Positions 17,483 through 26,906 of a DNA stretch of 64,000 nt are shown here, piece by piece. Below the pieces are notes generated by a model that saw only the letters and a list, made by a program, of their open reading frames with translations, searched no databases and was not told the DNA's origin. This DNA comes from JASGCL01 sp965262775 (lineage in GTDB: Bacteria > Pseudomonadota > Alphaproteobacteria > JASGCL01). The stretch covers positions 359,151-423,150 of the forward strand of contig CBDHFT010000007.1 in the NCBI GenBank assembly GCA_965262775.1, read 5' to 3'. Within the stretch, counting starts at the first letter, position 1. Each line of letters starts with the position of its first letter. Made by a program: the position numbers and the translations under genes.

Positions 17483-18343
17483 TTAACTATTACGATGTGA
17501 AAGGTTGCGCAATATTCTGTCCATAATAATCGCCACAATAACAATCGCCAATCCGCTTTCAACCCCGAGGCCAACATTGACCTGGTTAAGGGCGCGCACC
17601 ACAGGCACGCCGAGGCCCGAAGCCCCGACCAAGGCGGCTATCACCACCATCGACAGGGATAACATGATGGTTTGATTAAGCGCCTGCAACAAAAATGGCA
17701 GGGCATAAGGATAATCCACCAAGCGCAACCTTTGCCATTTGGTCGCGCCAAATGAATCCGCGGTTTCTTGCAAAGATTTCGGCACCGAGCTAAGAGCCGT
17801 GTAAACCAAGCGCACGGGGGTTGGCACAACAAATATCACCGTGGCAAAAATGCCAGGCACCATGCCCAAGCCAAACAACACCAAGGCAGGAATAAGATAC
17901 ACAAAGGTTGGCACAACCTGCATCATATCCAACACTGGTTCAACGAATTTGTAATAACGTGGCCTGCGCGCCAGCAGGGTGCCGAGCGGCAAAGCAATAA
18001 TCAAACAAACCGTCGCCGAACACACCACCAAGGAAAATGTTTCCATGGCGGCTTGCCAAAAGCCTAAATTTAAAAGTACAATCAAACCAACAATAGCACC
18101 GATGGTTAAAATAATACGACGGCTGAGGAAATAAGTTATGGCAGCAAAAATAGCGACCATGTAGAGCGGCGGTAGAATCAGCATCAAAGCAACGATGCCT
18201 TCTAAAGTGCTTGTTAAACCGTCAACCAAAAAATTATGGTGCTTGAAGGAGTCAAGGATAGGCTCCAAAAAACGCCAGGCATGCTCGCCCAACTCAAATT
18301 TGTTATTAGCAATTTTTTCCGACAAACCAAAATCTAAATACAT
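17483..18343 (-). CDS. choW: Glycine betaine/choline ABC transporter permease
   Basis: Inner-membrane permease of the ProW/OpuAB family, 286 residues with about six to seven hydrophobic segments. The EAA-like loop SFGATKWQRLRLVDYPYALP is followed by a membrane segment; TFVYLIPALVLFGLGMVPG is family-typical. The start ATG is 37 bases upstream in the same transcript as choV. Three tandem 15-bp repeats lie about 140 bases upstream of its start. Confidence 0.9.
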   Translation of the reverse strand: MYLDFGLSEKIANNKFELGEHAWRFLEPILDSFKHHNFLVDGLTSTLEGIVALMLILPPLYMVAIFAAITYFLSRRIILTIGAIVGLIVLLNLGFWQAAMETFSLVVCSATVCLIIALPLGTLLARRPRYYKFVEPVLDMMQVVPTFVYLIPALVLFGLGMVPGIFATVIFVVPTPVRLVYTALSSVPKSLQETADSFGATKWQRLRLVDYPYALPFLLQALNQTIMLSLSMVVIAALVGASGLGVPVVRALNQVNVGLGVESGLAIVIVAIIMDRILRNLSHRNS

Positions 18344-18484
18344 GTTTTTTTACTCCTAAAAATATATAAAGTTATTAAATCAATTTTATTTCCTACATCA
18401 ATTTTTATTTTTAATTTAAGCATTAATTCGCTCACAGCGGCTACTACCCAACATTAATTAATTTACGTATCTGCGTGTCCCCCC

Positions 18485-18529
18485 TTATGATTAGAATCCT
18501 TATTTATAGAATTCTTATGAATAGAATTC
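18485..18529. repeat. Three tandem 15-bp repeats upstream of choW
   Basis: TTATGATTAGAATCC, TTATTTATAGAATTC and TTATGAATAGAATTC stand head to tail. They lie in the leader or promoter region of the choW-choV pair on the minus strand. Tandem sites of this spacing can be protein-binding sites. The 348-base gap 18344-18691 holds only these repeats and the terminator at 18621-18659. Confidence 0.7.
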
Positions 18530-18620
18530 TAACCAACTACAGATTTTTGTCAAGTTTTTATTTCAATAGACAAAACTATAAAAGACAATGACTAAAAACT
18601 TTATATATAAAATTAGTAAA

Positions 18621-18659
18621 AAAATACCCCCGCGCTCTAGTAAAACGCGAGGGTATTTT
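18621..18659 (-). terminator. Intrinsic terminator after choX
   Basis: AAAATACCCCCGCG pairs with CGCGAGGGTATTTT around an 11-base loop (one mismatch), followed on the minus strand by a T tract. It lies 33 bases after the choX stop and would separate the abundant binding-protein message from choW-choV. The symmetric A/T flanks mean it could act in both directions. Confidence 0.8.
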
Positions 18660-18691
18660 GATATTTTAAGTAAAATATCTTTCGACAAAAA

Positions 18692-19630
18692 TTACATGCC
18701 GAGTGATTTTTTTACCGCCGCAACCGCGTCGCCGCCGTCTTTGGTGGTTACGCCTGCAAGCCAAGCGTTAAGCACGTCAGGATTCTTTTTCAAGTATTCC
18801 GCTGCTGCTTTTTTTGGATCTTTCTTTTCCTTGCCAATTTTGTACATCACTTCATTTTCCATGGGGAGCGTGAATTTGACGTTCGACAAGAATTTATAGA
18901 CATTGGGGCAATCTTGCTTCAAGCCAGCGCGAACCAAGGTTTTGATAGTGGTGTAACCACCATTTTTACCAAACCATTCGTCGCCGCCATCAAGATATTC
19001 CATTTTATAGAGATAGCCCATCCAGTGTGGAGCCCAACCCAAAAAGACGACATAACCGTCTTTGTTGCGCTCAACTTGGCTAAGCATCCCAGCTTCGGAA
19101 GATTCAACAACCGTAAATCCTTCGATGCCGTATTTTTTGAATGCAGCACGGAAATGGTCATTGCCTTCGTTACCTGGTTCTATACCATAAACCTTGCCAC
19201 CCAATTTATCTTTAAATTTGGGCAGGTCTTTGATATTTTTTAAACCAGCGTCGTAAGCCGTTTTGGTCGTGGCAAAGGTGTATTTTGCACCTTCGACATT
19301 GTTGCGCACTACTTCCACCGTTTTGTTTTTCACAACTGGGCCAAAGAGAGAGTCAGCAGCGGGCGACCAATAATCTAAAAAGACATCCAAGTCTTTGGTC
19401 GACAATGATTTTGCAATCACGGGCGAAGCAAGGGTTTTGATGTCAGATTTGTATCCTAATGCGCTAGCGACATTAAGGAAAGCCAAAGCGTTGATGGCGG
19501 TATTATCCGACCAGCCAACGTCACCCACACGTAGGGTGCCGCAAGAGGCTTGCTCTGCTGCTTTTGCTGTTTGGCTGGCGGTCAATGTTAAAGCCATTGC
19601 CATCGTGCCAAGCAATAATAGTTTTTTCAT
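18692..19630 (-). CDS. choX: Choline/betaine ABC transporter substrate-binding protein
   Basis: Periplasmic binding protein of the OpuAC type, 312 residues, with a signal peptide ending near residue 24 (Ala-Lys-Ala-Ala). The mature protein has DVGWSDNTAINALAF, DVFLDYWSP and YGIEPGNEGNDHF, matching ChoX rather than ProX. Trp and Tyr residues that would form the aromatic cage are present. It is read before choW-choV but is separated from them by a terminator and a new leader. Confidence 0.88.
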   Translation of the reverse strand: MKKLLLLGTMAMALTLTASQTAKAAEQASCGTLRVGDVGWSDNTAINALAFLNVASALGYKSDIKTLASPVIAKSLSTKDLDVFLDYWSPAADSLFGPVVKNKTVEVVRNNVEGAKYTFATTKTAYDAGLKNIKDLPKFKDKLGGKVYGIEPGNEGNDHFRAAFKKYGIEGFTVVESSEAGMLSQVERNKDGYVVFLGWAPHWMGYLYKMEYLDGGDEWFGKNGGYTTIKTLVRAGLKQDCPNVYKFLSNVKFTLPMENEVMYKIGKEKKDPKKAAAEYLKKNPDVLNAWLAGVTTKDGGDAVAAVKKSLGM

Positions 19631-19671
19631 GTTTTTCCTTTCAAGAAATAATGAAGCGTTGTAAGGAGAAG

Positions 19672-19689
19672 ACTACTACCATTAGTAGT
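19672..19689. promoter_or_regulatory. Inverted repeat in the choX leader, operator candidate
   Basis: ACTACTA-CCAT-TAGTAGT is a perfect 7-bp-arm inverted repeat between the predicted choX promoter and its start. A repressor responding to choline or osmolarity is a reasonable guess, but no regulator is encoded nearby. Confidence 0.4.
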
Positions 19690-19726
19690 ATACAAAATGC
19701 TCATAGTCCCCGCCCCGTTTGATTTT

Positions 19727-19755
19727 ATTTTCTACCCTTTCTAAAAATCTGTCAA
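19727..19755 (-). promoter_or_regulatory. Promoter of choX
   Basis: On the minus strand TTGACA (19755-19750) is followed after 17 bases by GAAAAT (19732-19727). The -35 is perfect and the -10 matches four of six bases. Confidence 0.5.
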
Positions 19756-19801
19756 GCAAAAATTTATTAAGAATTGCTAGAAAATTTTTTAAGTCCGCTA
19801 A

Positions 19802-20845
19802 CTAGAATCTTAATTTACCCAATATTTGGCGACACCAATTTGCCAAACAATCAAGGGCTATTTTTTCTACCCTTTTATCTTCCTTTATTGTTGATATCAG
19901 CCGTTGAATATTGGCGGCGCAATCCTCCACTTCCTTTTGTGCGGCCGCCATGCCTACCAGGGCGATGGTGGTTGCCTTGCCCGCCGCCTTGTCCTTGCCG
20001 GTTTTTTTGCCCATTGCCGCGCTGGTGCTTACTTCGTCCAATATATCGTCAACCGCCTGATACAACAAACCAACCTGGCTTGCCAATTCACGCCACATTA
20101 GTTGCGTGGCGGGAAGCATTTGTTGCTGGGCAAGGCGTAAAGGCGCGGTCAAAGAAAATTCTATCAGCGCGCCCGTTTTTTGAGCCTTCAACAACCTGGC
20201 TTGCGCCATGGTTTCCGCCCCCATCATATCACGCCATTGGCCCGAAACCATGCCGCCAAACCCCGCGGCGCGCGCCAAATCAATCACCAATCTATTGCTT
20301 AATTCTGCTGACAGGTTGGGGCTGGTCGCTATCAATTCAAATGCCAGCCCCTGCAGCACGTCGCCCACCAAGATAGCGAAAGCCTCGTTGGTTTTGCTGG
20401 ATAACCTCTCGGGGAAAGCCACATGCAGGGTTGCCTTACCGCGCCGTTGTTTGTCGTCGTCCATCGCTGGTAAATCGTCATGAATAAGCGAATAATTATG
20501 GATAAGTTCTATCGCCAAGGCCGCATGATAAAATTTAGGAAATGCTGGTTGTTCTAGGGTGTTGCCGCATGCCGCGCTCGCCAAAAATACAAACCATGGG
20601 CGCAACCTTTTTGCGGGGTGCGCCCCATCACCATTGAGCAAGACATAACGCGCCCCATCCAATAGGCTGAGGTTGTTTTCGTCCTGCCGCAACGTGGCTT
20701 GCGCTGTTTTTTCCTGTTGTGCCAAATGTTGAAAAAATATCGTCAGGCTTTTCTCAACCCAATCGGCCGCGGCCTTGATGGATGCTTCGGCGTCATCCAC
20801 CATGATTTTATCGGCGGCCAGGTTAGGAAAAGCTAGCTTGTCCAT
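19802..20845 (-). CDS. ispA: Polyprenyl (farnesyl/geranyl) diphosphate synthase
   Basis: Condenses isopentenyl and allylic diphosphates. The first Asp-rich motif DDLPAMDDDKQRRG and the second DDILD are intact, as is the KTGKDKAAGKAT loop. Length 347 residues is about 50 more than usual: an N-terminal extension plus a small insertion before KRLRPW. It follows aspS-xseB; xseB-ispA is a widespread pair, often followed by dxs, which is absent here. Confidence 0.92.
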   Translation of the reverse strand: MDKLAFPNLAADKIMVDDAEASIKAAADWVEKSLTIFFQHLAQQEKTAQATLRQDENNLSLLDGARYVLLNGDGAHPAKRLRPWFVFLASAACGNTLEQPAFPKFYHAALAIELIHNYSLIHDDLPAMDDDKQRRGKATLHVAFPERLSSKTNEAFAILVGDVLQGLAFELIATSPNLSAELSNRLVIDLARAAGFGGMVSGQWRDMMGAETMAQARLLKAQKTGALIEFSLTAPLRLAQQQMLPATQLMWRELASQVGLLYQAVDDILDEVSTSAAMGKKTGKDKAAGKATTIALVGMAAAQKEVEDCAANIQRLISTIKEDKRVEKIALDCLANWCRQILGKLRF

Positions 20846-20909
20846 GTTCTACTTAATGAATGATTTCGGTTTGATAGGGGAAATGGTCTACAGGGTTATT
20901 TGCTCTATT

Positions 20910-21191
20910 TCATGAATCATTATCTTTATCATCAATGGTGAATTCTTTTTTGCCGACAATTTTTTTACCACTGCTTGATGGCTCGTCTTTATTTTGCGCC
21001 AACAGCAATTGTTCAATTTTTAATTTTGCCTGTTGCAATTCGTTCTGACATTGCTGATGCAATGCCATGGCACGTTCGTAATATTTTACCGACTCGCTAA
21101 GCGAAACCTCCCCCTGCTCCATGCTGGCTATAATTTTTTCCAATTCTGCCAAGGCATCTTCAAAAGATAGTTTTTTGCTATCGCTATTCAT
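20910..21191 (-). CDS. xseB: Exodeoxyribonuclease VII small subunit
   Basis: Small coiled-coil subunit of ExoVII, 93 residues: LSFEDALAELEKIIASMEQG followed by SLSESVKYYERA is the family signature. A charged C-terminal tail follows. Its start overlaps the end of aspS by 8 bases, so translation is coupled. Confidence 0.93.
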   Translation of the reverse strand: MNSDSKKLSFEDALAELEKIIASMEQGEVSLSESVKYYERAMALHQQCQNELQQAKLKIEQLLLAQNKDEPSSSGKKIVGKKEFTIDDKDNDS

Positions 21192-23025
21192 CTTCTTCTT
21201 TTTTTATGACCGTCAAATGTAATTCTTTTAATTGCTTGTCGCTTACCATCGATGGTGCCCCCAACATTAAATCTTGCCCATTTTGTTGTAAGGGAAAGGC
21301 AATGACCTCGCGTATGTTTGGTTCGTCCGCCAGTAACATAACTATACGGTCGATGCCAGGCGCCGCCCCGCCGTGCGGTGGTGCGCCAAATTGCAATGCC
21401 CTTATCATGCCGCCAAATTGTTCGTCGACCATTTGTTGATTATAACCCGCCAAGCCGAAGGCGCGATACATAATATCGGGGCGATGATTACGAATAGCCC
21501 CCGACGACAATTCCACCCCGTTGCAAACAATATCATATTGGCTGGCTTTGATGGCCAGCAATTTTTCTTTATCTTGCGGGGTTAGGTTTTCTAAAACCGC
21601 CAAGCCCCCTTGCGGCATGGAAAAGGGATTATGAGAAAAATCAATTTTTTGTAATTCGTCATTCCATTCGTAGAGTGGGAAATCAACCACCCAGCAAAAA
21701 GCAAAGGCATCCTTATCAATCAAATTCATTTCTTGCGCCAATTTGGTGCGCGCCATACCAGCAAACAGGGCCGACTTCCTCTTTTCCCCCGCGACAAAAA
21801 ATACCGAATCGCCGTCCACCGCGCCAACCTTATCCTGCAACAATTTTATGACTTCTGGTTTTATATTTTTGGCAATGGGTCCCAATGCTTCGCCATTTTT
21901 AAAAATAATATAGCCCAGGCCCGCCTCGCCTTCCTTACGCGCCCAATCATTCAAGCCGTCAAAAAATGACCGCGGTTTGTCGGCGGTGTTGCCAACTTTG
22001 ATTGCGCGCGCACAGCCGCCTTTTTTTACAACTTCATCAAAAATTTTAAAACCGCTGTTGCCAAATATATCACCCACCGACATTATTTCCAATGGGTTGC
22101 GCAAATCGGGTTTGTCACTGCCATATTTTTCTAAAGCATCTTCATATTTTATTTTGGGAAAGGGCGTGCCCAACGCGGGCAAAATTTTCATCGCCCGATT
22201 TTTTTTAACTTGCCACCAATTTTTTCCTACATCATGGAATAACCCCGCAATCACTGGCTCCACCACTTGGAACACATCTTCTTGCTCGACGAAGCTCATT
22301 TCCAAATCCAATTGGTAAAATTCGCCTGGGCTTCTATCGGCGCGCGCATCTTCATCCCTGAAACATGGGGCAATTTGAAAATAGCGATCGAATCCCGCTA
22401 TCATCAACAATTGTTTGAATTGTTGCGGTGCCTGGGGCAGGGCATAAAATTTTCCTGGTTGCAAGCGCGATGGCACCAAAAAATCCCTGGCCCCTTCGGG
22501 TGATGACGCGGTTAAAATCGGGGTTTGAAATTCGGCGAAGCCTTGCTGCTGCATCGCACGGCGCAGGTAATCTATCACCTGGGCGCGCAGCATTATATTA
22601 TCGTGCAATTTTTCCATGCGCAGGTCTAAGAAGCGGTAGGTCGCCCTCACCTCTTCAGGATACCCCGCATCCTGGTTAATGGGAAAGGGCAGGGTTTTGC
22701 TCGTCGCCAACAACTCGGCCTTGTCCACCACCACCTCCACTTCACCGCTGGGCAGGTTTTTATTAACCGTTTCGGGACTGCGCGCCACCACCTGGCCCGT
22801 AATTTTTACCACCGATTCCAATGATATTTTTTCCAGCAATGAAAAATAATCGGTGCCCTGTTCGGTAACAATTTGGGTAATACCATAATGATCGCGCAGG
22901 TCGATAAACAACAAATTCCCGTGGTCGCGTTTGTTATGCACCCACCCCGCCAGGGTCACCGTGGTTCCATTATCGGTCAAGCGTAATTGCCCCAAATGAT
23001 GCGTGCGATAAGAATTAGGTTTCAT
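21184..23025 (-). CDS. aspS: Aspartyl-tRNA synthetase
   Basis: Class II synthetase charging tRNA-Asp. The N-terminal OB-fold (AGWVHNKRDHGNLLFIDLRD, residues 26-45), motif 2 (FRDEDARADRSPGEFYQLD), the GAD insertion domain and motif 3 (GAAPGIDRIVMLLADE) are present. Length 613 residues is typical of the bacterial enzyme. Whether it also charges tRNA-Asn cannot be decided here. First gene of aspS-xseB-ispA. Confidence 0.96.
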   Translation of the reverse strand: MKPNSYRTHHLGQLRLTDNGTTVTLAGWVHNKRDHGNLLFIDLRDHYGITQIVTEQGTDYFSLLEKISLESVVKITGQVVARSPETVNKNLPSGEVEVVVDKAELLATSKTLPFPINQDAGYPEEVRATYRFLDLRMEKLHDNIMLRAQVIDYLRRAMQQQGFAEFQTPILTASSPEGARDFLVPSRLQPGKFYALPQAPQQFKQLLMIAGFDRYFQIAPCFRDEDARADRSPGEFYQLDLEMSFVEQEDVFQVVEPVIAGLFHDVGKNWWQVKKNRAMKILPALGTPFPKIKYEDALEKYGSDKPDLRNPLEIMSVGDIFGNSGFKIFDEVVKKGGCARAIKVGNTADKPRSFFDGLNDWARKEGEAGLGYIIFKNGEALGPIAKNIKPEVIKLLQDKVGAVDGDSVFFVAGEKRKSALFAGMARTKLAQEMNLIDKDAFAFCWVVDFPLYEWNDELQKIDFSHNPFSMPQGGLAVLENLTPQDKEKLLAIKASQYDIVCNGVELSSGAIRNHRPDIMYRAFGLAGYNQQMVDEQFGGMIRALQFGAPPHGGAAPGIDRIVMLLADEPNIREVIAFPLQQNGQDLMLGAPSMVSDKQLKELHLTVIKKEEDE

Positions 23026-23192
23026 AATTGATGGCGGTGGTTAGAAATAGGATATTAAAAATATATTTAAACCCTCTTTACCTATTCACGCCCAATAAAT
23101 CAATGGCGTATAAATGACGATGATTTATGTAATTTATTAATCACCACACCATGCCGTTCCCCCAGATAATAAAAATATTAATAAAATAATGG

Positions 23193-23220
23193 TTGTAAAA
23201 AAAAGAAATTTATTTATAGT
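23193..23220 (+). promoter_or_regulatory. Possible promoter of the orphan membrane gene
   Basis: TTGTAA at 23193-23198 and TATAGT at 23215-23220 with 16 bases between. The setting, an AT-rich gap ahead of a strong ribosome-binding site, supports it. Confidence 0.35.
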
Positions 23221-23262
23221 CTTTTTCGTTAATTCTAAAAAAAAATTGAAGGAGGAATCAAC

Positions 23263-23700
23263 ATGGTAAAAAAATCAACGCCGAATCTTAGCTTCTGCAA
23301 CATCTTATCTTTATCTGCTAAAAAATTAATGGGCGGCAAGCAAAGCCACGCCTGCCTTAGCACTTATGTCGCTTTATTATTTTCTTGGATTATTGTTTAT
23401 GGCATTGTCTATGGCATCAACACCGCCGACGTCGGTTTGGTTAACGGGATCGTGGGTGAGGTCAGTTACCTCTTCACCGACAGCCATGGGTTTATGGATA
23501 TGTTGGTTTACCTAAGCCCCATGTTGGCATGGCATTTGGGTGGCAAACGCTCGGCCTATTTTTATTACTTGCCCTTGGTTTGGACCGCCCTTGACACGGC
23601 CTTGGCCATGAATGACATGCATCCATTTGTAACATTTTGGGTGATGGCGGTGGTTAGTTTTTACGCCAGTATAAAAATCGCGGGCTACGCAAAAAATTAA
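23263..23700 (+). CDS. Orphan integral membrane protein
   Basis: A 145-residue protein of unknown family. A basic N-terminus (about 30 residues) precedes four hydrophobic stretches: roughly 35-52, 78-92 (shorter), 98-112 and 122-140. The soluble segments are short. A strong Shine-Dalgarno (AAGGAGG) lies 8 bases before the ATG and a strong terminator follows, so it is a well-expressed single-gene unit. No function can be offered. Confidence 0.75.
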   Translation: MVKKSTPNLSFCNILSLSAKKLMGGKQSHACLSTYVALLFSWIIVYGIVYGINTADVGLVNGIVGEVSYLFTDSHGFMDMLVYLSPMLAWHLGGKRSAYFYYLPLVWTALDTALAMNDMHPFVTFWVMAVVSFYASIKIAGYAKN

Positions 23701-23756
23701 TGTTACTAACGGCGGTTGATGGCAACATCGCGCCGCGTTTTTCATTTTAAAAACCA

Positions 23757-23794
23757 AAACCCCGTTCGCTTTATATAAGCGGGCGGGGTTTTTT
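23757..23794. terminator. Bidirectional intrinsic terminator
   Basis: AAAACCCCGTTCGCT pairs with AGCGGGCGGGGTTTT around a TTATATA loop, with a T run on each outgoing strand. It serves the membrane-protein gene (plus) and the convergent dut gene (minus). Confidence 0.85.
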
Positions 23795-23812
23795 AATGTT
23801 GACTGTCGTTGT

Positions 23813-24298
23813 TCAACCCGTGGAGCCAAAACCGCCCGTGCCGCGTTTGTTATCTTCGTCGGCGAAGTCAACAATTTCAACCAAGTCGACGGCGGGCAAA
23901 GATAAAAAAACCATTTGCGCAACGCGCATCATGGGGTCGATGGTTGCCGCCGCATTGCCATGGTTTATTAATACCACACCAATTTCGCCGCGGTAATCGC
24001 TGTCGATGGTGCCAGGGGTATTGAGGACCGTCAAACCATGCTTCAACGCCAAGCCCGACCGCGGGCGAACATCGGCCACCATATCTTGGGGCATTTTTAA
24101 AAAAACGCCAGTCGGAATTAATTTGCGTTCGCCAGGGGCTATCACCATTGATTCGTTGATGGCCGCCATCAAATCAAAACCCGCGCTGCCCGCCGTGGCG
24201 CGCGCGGGGTAAGGGGTTGCACCCTTCGCCTGTAATAATTTTTTTATCAGGGGCGATAATTTTATTTCGATGATATTTTTTTCGGCGCGGATTGTCAT
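23813..24298 (-). CDS. dut: dUTP diphosphatase
   Basis: Trimeric dUTPase that hydrolyses dUTP to dUMP. The five family motifs are visible, including PRSGLALKHGL, NTPGTIDSDYRGEI and the C-terminal RGTGGFGSTG arm. Length 161 residues is normal. It lies 37 bases after dnaA on the same strand. Confidence 0.95.
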   Translation of the reverse strand: MTIRAEKNIIEIKLSPLIKKLLQAKGATPYPARATAGSAGFDLMAAINESMVIAPGERKLIPTGVFLKMPQDMVADVRPRSGLALKHGLTVLNTPGTIDSDYRGEIGVVLINHGNAAATIDPMMRVAQMVFLSLPAVDLVEIVDFADEDNKRGTGGFGSTG

Positions 24299-24335
24299 TT
24301 TTTTTTCTCTGGTTATTCGTTATATCGTCCGCTTG

Positions 24336-26183
24336 TTATTTTTTATTTCTATCAAATTTTTCGCGTGGTTTGGTTTCGTTTGCTTTCAATTTGTTTAATA
24401 ACATCACCACTTCTTCTTGGAATTTCGGGTTTTCTATCATGCGCCCTTCCACCGTTTTTACCGCATGGATAACCGTGGTGTGGTCGCGTGAAAAGCGTGC
24501 GCCGATGGACGGCAAAGACCGCGTGGTCGCCATTTTCGCCAAATACATCGCAACTTGACGCGGGCGGGCAATATCTTGCAATCGGCTTTTGCCCAATAAT
24601 TCTTCTAAAGTAATATCGTAATGTTCGGCCACCAAATGCTGGATAGTATCGATGGTAATTTTTTTACGTTCGGCCCTGAAAAAATCGGCCAACAATGTTT
24701 GGCATGTTTTTAACGACAACAACTCGCTACCTGCCTGCGCCCTGGCTTGCTCGGTTGTCATTTGTCGTCCCAATTCCATTTTAATCATCAATTGATTAAT
24801 GATACCGCTTAATGCCCGCGGGCTAACTTGGTCATGATTACCAAAATGCCCTTCGTTTAATTTTTCGGCCAACCAATCCATCGCTTCGTTGCTTAAGTCT
24901 ATACCTTTTTGCATGGCCTTTAACCTTAATACTGCCCGTTGCATGTCGGTCGACAGGGGTTTCAATTCGGTGGCAAGGCCGCTAAGCAGGCGCGATAATA
25001 TTCTTTGGCCAAGTTGCGTCAGGTCCTTGGGACCACGGTCGGCCACCAACACCATCATCTTGCCCCTATCCAAAAATTGTCCGACGATGGTTTCCAATGC
25101 TTTCAACGCCCCTTCTTTGCCTAAGACAAAATGCAAATCGTCTATCAGCAAACAATCAACATCGGCGAAATTGCTTTCGAAAGAAAATATTTCTTTTTGG
25201 CGCACCGCGGTAACAAAATATTGTAAGAAATCTTCGGCGGTAAAATAAAGAATTTTTTTGCGTGGGTGACGTTGTTTTTGGTAATGACCAATCGCGTTTA
25301 ATAAATGGGTTTTGCCAAACCCCACCGCGCCATAAATAAACAACGGATTAAATGGTAATTTCGGAAAATTATCCAGCATTTGCCGCGCCGCATTAATAGC
25401 CTCTTCGTTACTATCCCCCACCACCAAATTATCAAATTGAAATTGGTTTAATAATTCCGATCCCAATAATTTTTTTCCTTTGCTTGGGTTGGCATCGCCA
25501 ATGGCCCCCATCACATCGTTAACGGTGGGGATAGACGTCACCACCGCACGTTCTGCGCCATTATCATCGCTTCTTTCGCCTATGATAAAATCTATATCGC
25601 TGACTTGCCATTTTTCTATTTGCAAACGTTGTAACAACCAATAACGATAATTTTTTTTCACCCATTCGGCTTGGAAAAAATTTTCAGCGCGGAAGGTCAC
25701 CACCCCGTCTTTATGTTTAACCCCCACCAGCGACGCCAAGAATCGTCGATAAGATGTTTCGCCAAATTCGGCGCGGAATTGCCCCGTTATTTTTGCCCAC
25801 ACGCCATCCCAAGCCATTTGCCATGAAGGTTGCGACGATGTTGTTTGTTCTGTCGTTGATTGACCATCATTCACGGCACGCGTGGTTTGGCGCGCGGCAC
25901 GGCGCACATCCCCCGCCAATGGATTCGTGGGATTCGCGGGATTTATGGGATTCGCGTAATGGCCACCGATGGGTGGCATTGTTTCGGACAAACCATGCCC
26001 ATCACCTGGGTTCAGGGCGGTGCCACCCGTCCTGTTTTTATCCATCCCACCGCTATCATCATTTTGTTGATTATAACTGGCTTTATAATGATTAAGCTGC
26101 CCTGTATCTGACGCTTTATTGCTTTGGGTTGAGGTTTTTGATTTCTCGGTCAATTGTCTCGTATCATATCTTTTCTCAATCAT
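24336..26183 (-). CDS. dnaA: Chromosomal replication initiator DnaA, long N-terminus
   Basis: AAA+ initiator that opens the origin. Domain I starts only near residue 120 (WQMAWDGVWAKI); Walker A GAVGFGKT is at 285-292 (Gly to Ala and Leu to Phe relative to the common form), Walker B LLIDDLHF near 346, and the C-terminal DNA-binding signature SRDHTTVIHA near 568. At 615 residues it is about 100 longer than usual; the extra N-terminal part is hydrophilic, low complexity, and includes an NPx repeat encoded by four 9-bp units. The true start could be internal, for example Met 47 or Met 69. Confidence 0.94.
   Translation of the reverse strand: MIEKRYDTRQLTEKSKTSTQSNKASDTGQLNHYKASYNQQNDDSGGMDKNRTGGTALNPGDGHGLSETMPPIGGHYANPINPANPTNPLAGDVRRAARQTTRAVNDGQSTTEQTTSSQPSWQMAWDGVWAKITGQFRAEFGETSYRRFLASLVGVKHKDGVVTFRAENFFQAEWVKKNYRYWLLQRLQIEKWQVSDIDFIIGERSDDNGAERAVVTSIPTVNDVMGAIGDANPSKGKKLLGSELLNQFQFDNLVVGDSNEEAINAARQMLDNFPKLPFNPLFIYGAVGFGKTHLLNAIGHYQKQRHPRKKILYFTAEDFLQYFVTAVRQKEIFSFESNFADVDCLLIDDLHFVLGKEGALKALETIVGQFLDRGKMMVLVADRGPKDLTQLGQRILSRLLSGLATELKPLSTDMQRAVLRLKAMQKGIDLSNEAMDWLAEKLNEGHFGNHDQVSPRALSGIINQLMIKMELGRQMTTEQARAQAGSELLSLKTCQTLLADFFRAERKKITIDTIQHLVAEHYDITLEELLGKSRLQDIARPRQVAMYLAKMATTRSLPSIGARFSRDHTTVIHAVKTVEGRMIENPKFQEEVVMLLNKLKANETKPREKFDRNKK
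25921..25956. repeat. Four 9-bp tandem repeats in dnaA
   Basis: Units GGATTCGTG, GGATTCGCG, GGATTTATG, GGATTCGCG encode a repeated Asn-Pro-X in the DnaA N-terminal extension. Being a multiple of three they keep the frame. Confidence 0.75.
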
Positions 26184-26906
26184 TACTTACTCCATTTCTT
26201 TTATTTTTTATTTTCTTTTATGTATCTTTATTATTAAAAAAACTTTTTACTTACATTATATTTTTTTATTTTATTCCTATTCCCTTGCTATTTACTTATA
26301 TCAATTACTTTTCTCTTGTTTTTACTATCCTCATAGTTTCCATTTCATTTCTATATTTGCCTCTCTTGCCTCTCGTCACTCCTAGCCCTGACTAAACTGT
26401 TCCCGCGTTATCATTTGTCTTATTTTGTTATTTTTTTTGTTGTTGTTTATAACATCCGTTATATCCCTGAGTTGTATCGCTGACCGCCCTTCCCCTTCCT
26501 TTACCTATTTTTACGCAGAAACCGCCAGGAATGCGCACAGATAACTGAAAAATAAGGGTTAGTTAAATTGTAAATGCTAAAAAGCAAGATAAATGAAGCA
26601 TAATCGAGTTCTGTCTGCGGCCTATTTAAATGTCCTCCTTCTTAAATAGCAAACTTCTTCCCAATCATTGATATATCATGTCAAAAAGCCCCATAGTCAA
26701 CAACCCCAAAAAAACTTAATAACTAGATTTTTTTTGTTGACAAAATCATGGTTTTATTAAGGCTAAAATGGTTTATTCGCCTTAGTCATTGATTAAAAAG
26801 GATTTTGTTTAAAAAATAAAATTACTAAATCTATATTATAATATAGATATTTTCTCGCTGTTAAAATAATTTATATTAATCAATAATTTAAAATCAATCT
26901 TACGCG

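Noticed and set aside
26119..26395. Plus-strand ORFs rich in Phe/Ile/Tyr upstream of dnaA
   Set aside because: They arise from the pyrimidine-rich leader and overlap the dnaA 5' end; codons do not resemble those of the genome.
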